This document shows, one piece after another, positions 8,451-17,729 of a stretch of 64,000 nucleotides of DNA. Position 1 is the first letter of the stretch. The number at the start of each line of letters is the position of its first letter. The translations under genes were made by a program, and so were the position numbers. The notes under the pieces are model-generated. The model did not search any database. It worked only from the letters and a program-made list of their open reading frames with translations, and was not told where the DNA came from. This DNA is from an archaeon (GTDB lineage Archaea > Thermoproteota > Nitrososphaeria > Nitrososphaerales > UBA183): assembly GCA_021788415.1 (NCBI GenBank), contig JAJYKR010000003.1:93118-157117 (forward strand), given 5' to 3'.

Positions 8451-9143
8451 TTGGAATCAAGCGGGAGCGATGCGCTGGCCAAGATAGCTGGGAACGTGGT
8501 CGCGAGCTCTGACCCAGGGCGCGCCATGCGCGCCTGGAGGGAGAAGCTGGGCATCAAGCAGAAGGCGCTGGCAGACTCGCTCCGCATATCGGCGTCTGTG
8601 CTGAGCGACTACGAGAGCGGGCGGAGGCCGTCTCCGGGGGTCGGCTTCGTGAGGAGGTACATCGAGGCGCTCGTCAGGCTGGATGAGAGCAAGGGGAGGG
8701 TCGTCGCTCAGCTCGTCTCCAGCGAAAAAGACGAGGCGATACTTTCGATCGGAGAGTTCCACGCTCCGGTCCCGGCGAGCAGGATCCTGCAGGCGCTCGA
8801 CGCGACGGTCCTGGCGGGGGACCCGGAGAGCGTGAGGCTCTACGGCTACACCGTCGTGGACAGCATCAAGACGATCGTCGCCCTTTCAGGGTACGACTTC
8901 TACCGGATCTTCGGCGCCACAACCGAAAGAGCCCTCGTGTTCACGAAAGTTGGGATGGGGAGGAGCCCTCTGGTGGCGATACGGGTGTCCCAACTGAAGC
9001 CCCGCGTGGTGGTCATCCACGGCCCCAGGGAGGTTGACCCGCTCGCCATAGACCTGGCCCGCCGGGAGGGGCTGGTGCTCGCCCTCTCCGGAGTCCCCAG
9101 CGAGGAAGCGGTGATCAGCGCACTGTCGTCGGTCGGGCGCTAG
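8451..9143 (+). CDS. XRE-type HTH transcriptional regulator
   Basis: The 230-residue protein has an XRE helix-turn-helix (about residues 25-70: AWREKLGIKQKALADSLRISASVLSDYESGRRPSPG) followed by a helical linker and a conserved C-terminal domain beginning near ILSIGEFHAPVPA. This layout matches a widespread archaeal regulator family (COG1709-like). The TTG start lies about 27 bases below a CTTAAAG element, consistent with a leaderless mRNA. The last 29 bases overlap the convergent glycosyltransferase gene. Confidence 0.8.
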   Translation: MESSGSDALAKIAGNVVASSDPGRAMRAWREKLGIKQKALADSLRISASVLSDYESGRRPSPGVGFVRRYIEALVRLDESKGRVVAQLVSSEKDEAILSIGEFHAPVPASRILQALDATVLAGDPESVRLYGYTVVDSIKTIVALSGYDFYRIFGATTERALVFTKVGMGRSPLVAIRVSQLKPRVVVIHGPREVDPLAIDLARREGLVLALSGVPSEEAVISALSSVGR

Positions 9144-10173
9144 CGCCGAGGAGCGCCAGTATCTCGTCGGCGGCCTTCTTCTCTCCCGAGTATGGGCGGG
9201 GGGGACCTCTCTTGCCGAGCTTCGTGCGGACCAGCTCAAGGAGCCTGCCGGAGTCGGCGTTGCTGTATCCCAGGGCGGCGGCGTTGCGTTCCTGCTCGGC
9301 GTGGTTCCGGATCGGGATGGCGATGATGGGGGTCCCGGCGGCCGAAGCTTCGTCGATGGTGCTCTTCCCGGCTGTCGATACCACGACGTCCGCGGAAGCC
9401 ACCAGGTCCTGGTTGTCCTTCACCACCCCGAGGTCGTAGACGCCATCCCCACGGATCCTGGCCCCTCTGTTCCCTGTGATCACGAGGGACAGGTCCCTGG
9501 GCCCAGCGCTCCTCAAGGACGCTGCGAGCCCCGCCGCCAGACCCACCCCTACCCCGCTCCCGCTCGCGCTGAACAGCACCATGTCTCCCATGGGGATCCC
9601 GTACTTCTGGCGGGTCCCCTCGGTCGACATCGTGGGCGCCCGCACTATCGGCCCCACGAACCTCCTGTTCCCGGAGTCTTCGCCCCACTCGGGCACGATG
9701 AGGAGGTCCACCCTGTCCTGCACCCCCCTGTACCACCCCTCGACCCTCCGCTCGAGGCGGCGCGAGAGCCACGACCTGGCGAAGCCGAGCTCGAGCTCGT
9801 CCGAAATGAACACCCGCCGCTCCCCCCTCCCTTCCGCCACCTCGACCCCGGAGAACTCCTCGTCGCAGACCACCAGCTCGTGGGGGTTGGAGGCGAAGAG
9901 CCGCTCGGCCCTCTTCATGTTCCCCTTGTTGGCCCACCAGGACCTGATGTACCAGAGGGAAGGCCATCGCATCTCCGTGCCTACGACCGTTGGACCGCTG
10001 TCCTCGATGATGCCCTCCACCCGCGAGCCGTTCTCCCTGATGAAGTCGGCGGCCTTCCCTCCGGAGAAGAACAACACCTCCGCCCCCCTGCTTTCGAGCT
10101 CCCGCTTGAGGACGAGCGCTCGAGTCGCGTGCCCCAGCCCGACTGGGCTGACACCGAAGAGGATCCTGGGCAC
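9115..10173 (-). CDS. MurG-like (GT28-type) glycosyltransferase
   Basis: A 352-residue GT-B enzyme. The N-terminal domain starts with GVSPVGLGHATRAL, the glycine-rich acceptor loop, and the C-terminal domain carries the donor-site segments VVSTAGKSTIDEASAAGTP and IPIRNHAEQERNA, as in MurG and archaeal UDP-GlcNAc-type transferases. It probably adds a sugar to a lipid or surface glycan in the cytoplasm. The GTG start at 10173 is about 28 bases below a TTTCAAAT element. A tRNA-like look of that upstream sequence was considered and rejected. Confidence 0.8.
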   Translation of the reverse strand: MPRILFGVSPVGLGHATRALVLKRELESRGAEVLFFSGGKAADFIRENGSRVEGIIEDSGPTVVGTEMRWPSLWYIRSWWANKGNMKRAERLFASNPHELVVCDEEFSGVEVAEGRGERRVFISDELELGFARSWLSRRLERRVEGWYRGVQDRVDLLIVPEWGEDSGNRRFVGPIVRAPTMSTEGTRQKYGIPMGDMVLFSASGSGVGVGLAAGLAASLRSAGPRDLSLVITGNRGARIRGDGVYDLGVVKDNQDLVASADVVVSTAGKSTIDEASAAGTPIIAIPIRNHAEQERNAAALGYSNADSGRLLELVRTKLGKRGPPRPYSGEKKAADEILALLGASARPTTVR

Positions 10174-10334
10174 GGGCCCCGCCTCGTCGCCAGGGATTTG
10201 AAACCTGCGCCCCTGGCATGGGTCTCCCGCGGCCGAGGAGGGGCCGCGTCATAGGAGAATGGGCCTAGCGGCGCGCATTTATCGCCCACCTCCGGCCGGG
10301 GTCTGCACAGCTCCGAGCCGGCGAGCGTGCCAGA

Positions 10335-11150
10335 ATGGACATCACCCCAGTAGCCGCAGTCATAGAGTTCTTCGTCGTGGTGGCAGTGGCCCTTGCCGCC
10401 GTCCTGCTGAACACCATAGACGCGAGGGGATTCCTGGCGAGCGCGGCCGTGGGGTTCGCCGTCGTGTATGGCGGCGGGATGCCCTGGTTCATAATAGTCG
10501 GCCTGTTCTTCATACTCGGGGTGGCCTTCACCCTCTACAAGTACGGATACAAGAAGCGGATAGGGGGGGCCCAGGGGAAGGGGGGAGCCAGGAACTGGCC
10601 CAACATCCTGGCCAACGGAGGCGTCGCGTCGCTTGTCGCCGTCTGGAACTTCTTCGCCCCTGGCGCCCTCCTCGCCGCCATGTTCCTCGGGGCCATCTCT
10701 GCCGCTGCTGCGGACACGGCAGCTACCGAGATCGGGCTCCTCAGCCACAGCCAGCCCAGGCTCATCACGCACCCGTCGGAGACTGTCCCCGCCGGGACTT
10801 CCGGGGGAGTGTCCCCCCTGGGCTTCGTCGGCTCTGCCTTCGCCTCCCTCGTGATCGCAGCCATGGGGGTGTCCCTGGGGATCGTCCGCGACCCCTACGT
10901 CCTTGTCCTGGTCTGCATGGTCGGGGGTGTCTTCGGCGCCCTCGTCGACAGCCTGATAGGGGCCGCGGTCCAGCGGAAGGGGTACTGCGTCGTCTGCCTC
11001 AGGCCCACCGAGGAGCTCCGCCATTGCGGGGAGAAGACGAAGGCGACCCGTGGGACCCCCTACATCGAGAACAACATAGTGAACGTCATTTCGACCGTGG
11101 CTGGGGCGGGCGCAGCCCTCGTCATCGCAGCTACCCTGTCCGCCGCATAG
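10335..11150 (+). CDS. DUF92 / TMEM19-family membrane protein
   Basis: The 271-residue protein has about seven hydrophobic segments and the DUF92 (TIGR00297) signature regions: NTIDARGFLASAAVG, the polar RNWPNILANGG loop, AADTAATEIG and the conserved TVPAGTSGGVSPLG. Some family members act on polyprenyl or phytyl phosphates (VTE6 is a phytyl-phosphate kinase), so a CDP-dependent lipid kinase role is possible but not shown. A CATTTATC box at about 10276 gives a leader of around 30 bases. It overlaps the end of glyS by 20 bases in convergent orientation. Confidence 0.8.
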   Translation: MDITPVAAVIEFFVVVAVALAAVLLNTIDARGFLASAAVGFAVVYGGGMPWFIIVGLFFILGVAFTLYKYGYKKRIGGAQGKGGARNWPNILANGGVASLVAVWNFFAPGALLAAMFLGAISAAAADTAATEIGLLSHSQPRLITHPSETVPAGTSGGVSPLGFVGSAFASLVIAAMGVSLGIVRDPYVLVLVCMVGGVFGALVDSLIGAAVQRKGYCVVCLRPTEELRHCGEKTKATRGTPYIENNIVNVISTVAGAGAALVIAATLSAA

Positions 11151-12600
11151 CAGGGAAGCGGACCTTGGAGGCCAGCTTCAACGGCAGGTCCGTGACGGCG
11201 ACCCTCTCCTGGCTCCTGGTGTCCCTGTCCCTCAGGGTCACCGTCCCGTCCTTCAGGGTGTCGTAGTCGAGGGTGACGCACGCAGGGGTCCCCACCTCGT
11301 CTGCCCTCGCGTATCTCCTCCCTATCCCCCCGGAGTCGTCGTAGAAGACGTCCAGGTCATCCCTAAGCATTGAGCAGACCTCCATCGCCTTCTCCTGCAG
11401 CCCGTCCTTGTTGACGAGGGGGAAGACGCACGCCTGGACGGGGGAGAGATAGGGCCTCAGGGCCAGCACCCTCCTTTCGCCTTCGCCCCCCAGGGAGGAG
11501 TCGAGGACCGAGAAGACGGTCCTGTCGATCCCCATGGACAGCTCGAAGACGTGGGGGAGGACCTTCTCCTCGCCGTCGTCCACAGCGAAGTTCGAGCCGC
11601 TGACCTTCGCATGCCCGCCGAGGTCGTGGTCCCCTCTGTAGTTGCATGCGACGTGCTCCACCCATCCGAGAGAGACGCTGATCTCGAGGTCGTAGGCGGC
11701 CTTTGAATAGAAGGCCCTGTCCTCCTCGGAGAGGACCCGGAAGCGTATCTTCTCGGCCTGGATGCCAGCCGCGACGTAGAACTCCTCCATCAGGCCGAGG
11801 TAGTGGCCCACCAGCGCGTTCGGGACGATCCCCTTCGATATCGCCTCCGAGATGGTGGCCCTGACGTCAGACCCGTCGGGGAGGCGGAAGGAGAGGACCT
11901 TGGAGCCAGCCCAGCCGTAGCGCGCGTCGTCTGTCTTCTTCGGGTTGAAGAACACCTCCACCTCCGCCTGGTTCAGTTCCCGGAGCCTGATGAGCCCCTG
12001 TCGCGGCGCGATCTCGTTCCTGAAGCTCCTCCCGACCTGGGCGATCCCGACCGGGAGCCTGGCCCTCTGGGTCTTGAAGAGAAGCGGGAAGTCGACGAAG
12101 ATGCTCTGACAGGTCTCAGGGCGGAGGTACGCCTCCTCCCCGGCTGGGCCTATCCCCAGCTTGAACATCATGTTGAACCTGGAGGTGCCTGTGAGCTTCG
12201 AGCCGCACTTCAGGCACTTCACCCCCGACTTTTCCATCAGCGCGTCGTAGTCTGCGTCCCCCAGCTTCTCAGGGACCCCCTCCCTCGTCTTCTCCTCGAT
12301 GAGCTTGTCCGGCCGGAACACCGAACCGCAATTGGAGCATCGGACGAATGGGTCTGTGAAGTTCACCAGGTGCCCCGACGCCTCGAACACGGCCCGTGGG
12401 AGTATCTGGGCGCCGTCTATCTCCAGCATCCCGTCTCGCTTCACGATCATCCTGCGCCACAGCTCGACTATCCTGTTCCGCAGGGCGACCCCCGCCGGCC
12501 CGTAGTCCAGGAAGCCCGCAGGCGTGTTGGGGTAGCTCTCGGCCGACTTGAAGAAGAACCCCCTCTGCTGCGCGAGGCGCACTACATCATCGTATCCCAT
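11131..12600 (-). CDS. glyS: glycine-tRNA ligase
   Basis: A 489-residue class II synthetase of the homodimeric archaeal/eukaryotic type. It contains the zinc-ribbon insertion (CSNCGSVFRP ... CLKCGSKL), motif 2 (FRNEIAPRQGLIRLREL), motif 3 (SMGIDRTVFSVL) and a C-terminal anticodon-binding domain starting near PVQACVFPL. Its ATG lies inside the last codons of the antiporter gene (14-base overlap), so it is the distal gene of a leftward operon. Confidence 0.96.
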   Translation of the reverse strand: MGYDDVVRLAQQRGFFFKSAESYPNTPAGFLDYGPAGVALRNRIVELWRRMIVKRDGMLEIDGAQILPRAVFEASGHLVNFTDPFVRCSNCGSVFRPDKLIEEKTREGVPEKLGDADYDALMEKSGVKCLKCGSKLTGTSRFNMMFKLGIGPAGEEAYLRPETCQSIFVDFPLLFKTQRARLPVGIAQVGRSFRNEIAPRQGLIRLRELNQAEVEVFFNPKKTDDARYGWAGSKVLSFRLPDGSDVRATISEAISKGIVPNALVGHYLGLMEEFYVAAGIQAEKIRFRVLSEEDRAFYSKAAYDLEISVSLGWVEHVACNYRGDHDLGGHAKVSGSNFAVDDGEEKVLPHVFELSMGIDRTVFSVLDSSLGGEGERRVLALRPYLSPVQACVFPLVNKDGLQEKAMEVCSMLRDDLDVFYDDSGGIGRRYARADEVGTPACVTLDYDTLKDGTVTLRDRDTRSQERVAVTDLPLKLASKVRFPAMRRTG

Positions 12601-13921
12601 CGGTGCGTCGTCCCTCTCTGTCCCGTGATAAAGCCTCCCCCGGAGCCGGGTGGCCCTCGATGTCTTTCATGCTCCCGTATGTGTCGAACTTCTGCAAGGT
12701 CTCCTGGCTCCCGAAGGACCTCCGGATGTACCTCGTCAGCAGGGGGCCCTGAAGGAGTATGCTGAGCATCACGACCCCGAAGGTAAGGGCGGCGACGGGG
12801 GCCTGCGAGTCGAGGGGGACCGCGGAGACCAGCACTATGGCCAGGGCCCCCCGCATCCCCCCCAGCGAAGCCGTGTTCATCCAGGTCAGGGGGACCGACG
12901 ACCCTCCGACCTTCGTGAGCCCGAGTATGGGGTAGGCCGACGTTATCCGCGCCATCACCACCACCCCGTAGGCGACCAGGAAGGGCCCCACGCTCCCGGC
13001 AAGGACGGAGATGTTCACCGCTACCCCGATGAAGAAGAAGGCGACCGCGTTGGCAACGAACGCCATGACCTTCCAGAACTCCTGGGTGCTCTGGGCTATC
13101 TGTTTGCTCTCGACGTTGAAGAGGACAGTGTTTCCATAGAAGAGCCCGGTGATGGCGACCGCGATCAGCCCCGAGAAGGGGTGGCCCGGCCAGAGGGTAT
13201 CCCCGAGAGAAGTGGCGAGGCCGTAGGCCCCGTACACGGCGACGAGCGTGAGGACGATCTGCGAGATGGTGTCCTTGACCTGTCGCTGGAGGTAGCGGGC
13301 TCCCCAGGCGACGCCCAGCCCTATCAGCACCCCTCCTCCGAGTATGTAGGCGAAGTCCAGGACGGCCTGGACCGGCTGCAGGGTGACGGCGCTCGCCGTC
13401 GTGAGGACGATGGTAAAAAGGGCGATTCCCGTCGCATCGTTGAACACAGACTCCATCTCGATAAGCGTCGCCAGCCTGCTCGGGACGCTCGCCCTCCCGA
13501 ATATCTCGAGCACCGTGGCCACGTCCGTCGGAGAGATGAGGGCCGCGAAGAGGAACGAAACCAGGGGCGGGAGCCCGACCACCTTCCAGAGGACGACCCC
13601 GACCACGAGGGCGGAGATGAGGACCCCGAAGGTGGCCAGGAGGAGAGACGGCCTGTAGACCGCCCGGAAGTCCGACACCTTGATGCTCATGATGCTCTCG
13701 AAGAGGAGGGGGGGCAGGATCAGCCCGACGAAGAGCCCCCCGCTGGCAAGACCGTTGAAGAAATTGGTGACCCCGGCCAACTGAGAGATCGGTAGGGCCG
13801 AGAGGACGAGGCCTATCAGGACGAGGAGGGTGGTGTACGGAGTCTTGATCTTCCTGGAGACGAGCGACGCTACGAGCGCGATCAGGAGGAAAACAGCGAG
13901 TGCGACTTCGGTCTGCGCCAT
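12587..13921 (-). CDS. CPA1-family Na+/H+ antiporter
   Basis: A 444-residue protein with about 12 membrane segments. The ion-binding region is recognisable as SPTDVATVLEIF and ESVFNDATGIALF, the TD...ND pair typical of NhaP-type CPA1 exchangers. The cytoplasmic tail of some 55 residues is polar and charged. It would exchange cytoplasmic Na+ or K+ for protons across the membrane. A GTG directly precedes the ATG and could also be used. It lies between the DUF35 gene (about 47 bases upstream) and glyS (overlap). Confidence 0.9.
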   Translation of the reverse strand: MAQTEVALAVFLLIALVASLVSRKIKTPYTTLLVLIGLVLSALPISQLAGVTNFFNGLASGGLFVGLILPPLLFESIMSIKVSDFRAVYRPSLLLATFGVLISALVVGVVLWKVVGLPPLVSFLFAALISPTDVATVLEIFGRASVPSRLATLIEMESVFNDATGIALFTIVLTTASAVTLQPVQAVLDFAYILGGGVLIGLGVAWGARYLQRQVKDTISQIVLTLVAVYGAYGLATSLGDTLWPGHPFSGLIAVAITGLFYGNTVLFNVESKQIAQSTQEFWKVMAFVANAVAFFFIGVAVNISVLAGSVGPFLVAYGVVVMARITSAYPILGLTKVGGSSVPLTWMNTASLGGMRGALAIVLVSAVPLDSQAPVAALTFGVVMLSILLQGPLLTRYIRRSFGSQETLQKFDTYGSMKDIEGHPAPGEALSRDREGRRTDGIR

Positions 13922-13970
13922 CACCGCAGGCTGTATCCCATCGGTCTTAACTGTCTTGACAGAGTGGGGG

Positions 13971-14312
13971 TCAGAGGGCCACGAACTTGAAGCCGTATAC
14001 TATCTGGCCCGAGTCGCCGTCCACCATCGCACGTCTGACCGTCGCCCTCACTCTTGCCCCTGTCCTGACCGACTCCTCGGGGGAGTCGACGACCTGCGAC
14101 AGCACCCTGGCCCCGTTCTCCAGCTCGATCACTGCCAGATAGAAGGGCGCCTGGGCCTCGAACCCGGGGAGGGGCTCGTGGAGCTGAGTGTAGGTGAGGA
14201 TCTTCCCGGTCTGGGGCATCTCCTTGTCCGCGACGTGCTCGGACCCGCACTTCCTGCACAGATAGACGGGGGGGAAGTACTCGGACCCGCAGTCCTTGCA
14301 CCTGGTCCCCAC
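13971..14312 (-). CDS. DUF35 OB-fold zinc-ribbon protein (acyl-CoA acyltransferase partner)
   Basis: A 113-residue protein with the DUF35 architecture: rubredoxin-like ribbon (CKDCGSEYFPPVYLCRKCGS) then an OB fold. In archaea it forms a complex with the acetoacetyl-CoA thiolase and HMG-CoA synthase that channels acetoacetyl-CoA; all three are adjacent here in that order. The GTG at 14312 is the only standard start after the thiolase stop, but the frame upstream of it reads like the usual extra family N-terminus (HWRIRDRYYRLVGTRC), so the real start may be non-canonical. Confidence 0.9.
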   Translation of the reverse strand: MGTRCKDCGSEYFPPVYLCRKCGSEHVADKEMPQTGKILTYTQLHEPLPGFEAQAPFYLAVIELENGARVLSQVVDSPEESVRTGARVRATVRRAMVDGDSGQIVYGFKFVAL

Positions 14313-14357
14313 TAGCCTGTAGTACCTGTCCCTTATCCTCCAGTGTTGGATGGCCGT

Positions 14358-15515
14358 CTACTCCGCCCTCCCGAACACATGCACGGCGCTCGACGCGTCG
14401 ACGCCCCCCACGTTCTGGGTGACGCCGTACTTCGCCCCCTCCACCTGGTTCTTCCCCGCCTGGTCGGTCAGCTGCAGGTACGCCTCGGCGACCTGGTACA
14501 TCCCCGTGGCCCCCACGGGGTGCCCTCTGGCCTTCAGCCCCCCGAAGGTGTTGATCGGGAGGGTCCCTCCCCTGCTGTATCTGCCAGCCCTGGCATCCCT
14601 GGAACCCTCTCCGCGCTTCGAGAACCCCATGGCCTCGAGCGAAAGGGCCCCCACCACGGAGAACGCGTCGTGCACCTCGGCGAAGCTCAGCCTGTCTGTA
14701 GCCACTCCGGCCTGGGCTACGGCCCCCTTGAACGCCTCCTTCGTAGCCTTGAAGTCGAGCATGTCATCCCTCTCGTAGAGGCTGAAGTAGTTGGTGGCGA
14801 TCTTCCCGCCCAGCACCTCGACCAGCCTCCTTCTCCCCTCTGGCGCGGCGTTTTCGTTCACTATGAGGGCCGCAGCAGCCCCGTCTCCCACCGGGGCGCA
14901 GTCGAACAGCCTCAGAGGGTCCGCTATCATCGACGACCTGCTCACGACTTCGGGGGTGATCGCCTTCCTGAACTGCGCGTGCTCCGCGGTCACGGCGTTG
15001 GCGTGGTCGATGACAGGGATCGAGCTTAGCTCGTCCCTGGTGACGCCCATCTGCTCCATGTAGAACCTTGCGAGGAGGCCGTTGAGGGCTGCGAAGGTCG
15101 CGCCCACGAACTGGGTGTACTCCGCCGACTCGGCCATGGCCAGGGCCTTCGAGATCTCTTCGGGCTCCAGGTCGCGCATCTTCTCCACCCCTACGACCAG
15201 GGCCGAGTCGATGGCGCCCGACCGGACCAGGTTGTACCCCACGTTGAAGGCGGTCCCCCCCGACGAGCAGGCCGACTCCACCTTGTAGGCAGCGGTCCCC
15301 TGCATCCCCAGGGAGGTGGCCAGCAGAGACCCCAGGTGCTCCTGGCTGGCACCCACGGCGCTGAACATGTTCCCGACTATGATCTGGTCTGGCCTCTTCT
15401 TCCCGAAGCTGCCGAGGGCGCCCCTGGCCGCTTCGACCGCGAGGTCTACTATCGACTTGTCCCAGTGGTCGCCGACCGGGGTGAACCCCACCGAGGCTAT
15501 GTATGCCCTGCTCAC
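14358..15515 (-). CDS. acetyl-CoA C-acetyltransferase (thiolase)
   Basis: The 385-residue enzyme has the archaeal/SCP2-type thiolase landmarks: nucleophilic cysteine in VESACSSGG (C83), the histidine of FAEVHDAFS and GGLKARGHPVGATG near the C-terminus. It condenses two acetyl-CoA to acetoacetyl-CoA, the first step of the mevalonate route to isoprenoid lipids. The start lies 8 bases after the HMG-CoA synthase stop and the DUF35 partner follows, so the three are co-transcribed. Confidence 0.94.
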   Translation of the reverse strand: MSRAYIASVGFTPVGDHWDKSIVDLAVEAARGALGSFGKKRPDQIIVGNMFSAVGASQEHLGSLLATSLGMQGTAAYKVESACSSGGTAFNVGYNLVRSGAIDSALVVGVEKMRDLEPEEISKALAMAESAEYTQFVGATFAALNGLLARFYMEQMGVTRDELSSIPVIDHANAVTAEHAQFRKAITPEVVSRSSMIADPLRLFDCAPVGDGAAAALIVNENAAPEGRRRLVEVLGGKIATNYFSLYERDDMLDFKATKEAFKGAVAQAGVATDRLSFAEVHDAFSVVGALSLEAMGFSKRGEGSRDARAGRYSRGGTLPINTFGGLKARGHPVGATGMYQVAEAYLQLTDQAGKNQVEGAKYGVTQNVGGVDASSAVHVFGRAE

Positions 15516-15523
15516 TGGACCGC

Positions 15524-16558
15524 CTACTTGTGCAGCTTGTCCCTGAACTTTGTGTATGTAGAGTAGTCGATCTTGGTGCTCCGCTCCATCATCGACCTCA
15601 CCGTCGGGTTGATCCCCCTGGCCCTCGTGATCCCCTCCAGCACCTCTATGCAGAAGGCGTCGGACCCGGCCCCAGAACCGAAGCTCGCCATCAGTATCTT
15701 GTCCCCGGGCTTCGCCTCGTCCAGGACCGCGGCCAGGCCGATGGGGGAGCTTCCGGCATAGGTGTTCCCGATCATCGGGTTGAGAAGCCCGGTCCTGATC
15801 TGCTCCATGGTGAACCCCAGGCGCGTGGCCACCTCCACAGGGAAGCGCGGATTGGGCTGGTGGAAGACGGCGTACTTGAAGTCCGAGGGCTTGTGCCCCG
15901 TCTCCTCGAACAGGGTGTTCACTGAGCTTTCTATGTGATGGAAGTAGGCGGGCTCCCCCGTGAACCTCGAAAGGTGGCGCGGGTACCGTTCGTGGGCCCG
16001 CCTCCAGAAGTCCCCGGTGTCCGACACGTAAGAAGTGCTGCAGTCTATCAGGGCCACAGCCCCCTTGTCCTGCCTCCCGATGACGTAGGCCGCCCCCCCG
16101 CTGGCGGCGGTGTACTCCAGGTCATCCCCGGGCCTCCCCTGCGCCGTGTCCATCCCAATGGCGAGCCCGGCCTCTATCATCCCCGAGCCGACCAGCCCAG
16201 TGACTATCTGCATCGCCTCGGTCCCGGCCTTGCAGGCGAACTCGAGGTCCGCGGCAAGGGTGTGGTGCTGCCCTAGGGCCTGTGCGACCATGGTGCTCGT
16301 CGGCTTGACGGCGTAGGGCTTCGACTCAGTCCCGACGAAGACTGCTCCCAGGCTGTCCCTTCCTGACATCCTCACGGCCTGCCTTGACGCCTCGATGGCC
16401 ATGGTCACCGTGTCCTCGTCGGCGGCCGCGACTGCCTTCTCGAGGTTGGGGCCCGAGCCCCCACCTTTCCAGACCCGGGCGATCTCCGTGGTCGGGAGCC
16501 TATAGTATGGGACATAGGCGCCGTAGCCGAGGATGGCTGCGCGCTCTTTGCTCTGCAT
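15524..16558 (-). CDS. mvaS: hydroxymethylglutaryl-CoA synthase
   Basis: A 344-residue archaeal HMG-CoA synthase. The N-terminal motif GYGAYVPYYRLP, the acyl-accepting cysteine in EFACKAGTEA (C109), and the GGAAYVIG and QPNPRFP segments are all in place. It adds acetyl-CoA to acetoacetyl-CoA to make HMG-CoA. The frame is open to 16771, but the ATG at 16558 gives the usual family N-terminus (ERAAILGYGAYVP) and lies about 40 bases below a TTTAATT box at 16596-16602. First gene of the mevalonate cluster. Confidence 0.95.
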   Translation of the reverse strand: MQSKERAAILGYGAYVPYYRLPTTEIARVWKGGGSGPNLEKAVAAADEDTVTMAIEASRQAVRMSGRDSLGAVFVGTESKPYAVKPTSTMVAQALGQHHTLAADLEFACKAGTEAMQIVTGLVGSGMIEAGLAIGMDTAQGRPGDDLEYTAASGGAAYVIGRQDKGAVALIDCSTSYVSDTGDFWRRAHERYPRHLSRFTGEPAYFHHIESSVNTLFEETGHKPSDFKYAVFHQPNPRFPVEVATRLGFTMEQIRTGLLNPMIGNTYAGSSPIGLAAVLDEAKPGDKILMASFGSGAGSDAFCIEVLEGITRARGINPTVRSMMERSTKIDYSTYTKFRDKLHK

Positions 16559-16641
16559 TACGTGCAAAACGCTTCGGGCGGCCCGGACCTTTGGTGTAAT
16601 TAAAGTGTGAACAGGGGATATGCAATCGACGAAGTTTGCCC

Positions 16642-16851
16642 TTAGATTGCCTTGATCTGCTTGACCACGGCCGGCCTTGCCTTCCTGAACACCCTGTAGC
16701 CGCAGATGCACTTCACTTCGGGGAGCTTCGAAAGCTCCTCCTGGGTGGTCCTTGTCCCGCACCTGACGCACTCGTAGACCGCGCCTGCGAAGACCTTCAC
16801 TGGCGCCGGCTCTTTCGGGGCGGGCATCGGCGCAGGGATCTCAGTGCTCAT
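16642..16851 (-). CDS. rpo12: DNA-directed RNA polymerase subunit Rpo12 (P)
   Basis: The 69-residue protein ends in the complete Rpo12 zinc domain: YECVRCGTRTTQEEL, then LPEVKCICGYRVFRKARPAVVKQIKAI. The second pair is CIC rather than CPyC, a small deviation that keeps the cysteines. The N-terminal 20 residues are Pro/Ala-rich and extra to the usual 45-50-residue subunit. A possible TATA (AAATACGA, about 16880-16888) sits at leaderless spacing from the ATG. It is followed by the promoter of the HMG-CoA synthase gene. Confidence 0.9.
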   Translation of the reverse strand: MSTEIPAPMPAPKEPAPVKVFAGAVYECVRCGTRTTQEELSKLPEVKCICGYRVFRKARPAVVKQIKAI

Positions 16852-17141
16852 GGCTGAGTTTCGGCCGGGTTCGCTCGTATTTCTGTCTTCCTCCGCCTGG
16901 CTCTGTTAACCTACGGGGACATGACCTACGGTTTCAGGTTCTGGAGACTGTCACCTGGCTTGACACGACTTCGAAGTGGGGTTCATGAGCGGCTTGCTAA
17001 TGATAACTCTGGCTGACATCGCTTTGGGATTGTCGCGACTCTGGTTATCGCCGACGCCTTCCTAATCCCTTTGATAACCGTCTTCGCATCGCTGAGTGGC
17101 TGACCCTGATTCAAAACGCAGCTCATGCAACAAAGGAGGGG

Positions 17142-17339
17142 TTATCTCTTGCGTATGAACAAAATGGCTAGTGGCCCGAAGATAAGCCAGACGACGACGG
17201 CATACTCGAGGTTGAATGACGAATTGGAAAACATAACCACAGGCGGAATCAGAGTGCCAACTACCAGAATCGACAACAAGAGGGAGCCTACCCACCTTCT
17301 CGTTTCCCTATGCTCAGGGGTTTCCTTCGAGTCTGCCAA
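17142..17339 (-). CDS. putative small membrane protein
   Basis: A 65-residue reading frame with a charged N-terminus (MADSKETPEHRETRR) and two hydrophobic segments (LLLSILVVGTLIPPVVMF and YAVVVWLIFGPLAILFI), ending in IRKR. The frame opens at 17429, but the extra residues look non-coding; TTG 17339 is proposed. The base composition is lower in GC than the neighbours. I do not recognise the family. The roughly 290 bases upstream, to rpo12, hold no convincing gene. Confidence 0.35.
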   Translation of the reverse strand: MADSKETPEHRETRRWVGSLLLSILVVGTLIPPVVMFSNSSFNLEYAVVVWLIFGPLAILFIRKR

Positions 17340-17501
17340 CCTCAAGGAGAGCCTGCAGGTGCAAGATGACCATGTCCAGACAGTTAACGCTCTGAAGAAA
17401 CCGGAGGCCAAATCCTGGTGTCCCGCCAAGCTAACAGAACCCTCCGCCTCTCCCCAGCTCGGGGTGGTGCCTCACGCCCTTCCAGTTGGGTGGGACGGCA
17501 G

Positions 17502-17729
17502 TCAGAAGCATCCCCACAGGGTCACACCGTGCGTCCAGAGCTGGTACCCTCCGGAAGGGCCGGAGAAGTAGACGCCTCCGACGCCGAAGAGATGGTTGGA
17601 CAGAGAAGCATAGTCAGGGCCAGACGGCGAAGGTATGCAAGGAACGAGATACGTCGGGACGACGGGGGCGAAGATGAAGAAAAGAGCGAACGCAACGAGA
17701 ACGAGCAGAAGCGAGGTTCGCCGTCTCAC
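17502..17729 (-). CDS. putative small secreted or membrane-anchored protein
   Basis: A 75-residue frame starting VRRRTSLLLVLVAFALFFIFAP, which reads as a signal peptide or N-terminal anchor after a short basic segment. The rest is Gly/Ser/Tyr-rich with two cysteines. The GTG start at 17729 lies 26 bases below GTAAATATC, a good leaderless promoter, which is the main argument that it is real. Family unknown. Confidence 0.4.
   Translation of the reverse strand: MRRRTSLLLVLVAFALFFIFAPVVPTYLVPCIPSPSGPDYASLSNHLFGVGGVYFSGPSGGYQLWTHGVTLWGCF

Noticed and set aside
9236..10252. 338-codon frame antisense-shifted to the glycosyltransferase
   Set aside because: Arg/Gly-rich shadow of the real gene in another frame; no domain.
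10190..10255. Possible tRNA 3' half upstream of the glycosyltransferase (GGTTTCAAATCCC on the minus strand)
   Set aside because: The T-loop-like sequence has a mismatch at the closing pair, no A-box/D-arm is found and no 5' acceptor strand pairs with it; the element fits better as the TATA box of the gene at 10173.
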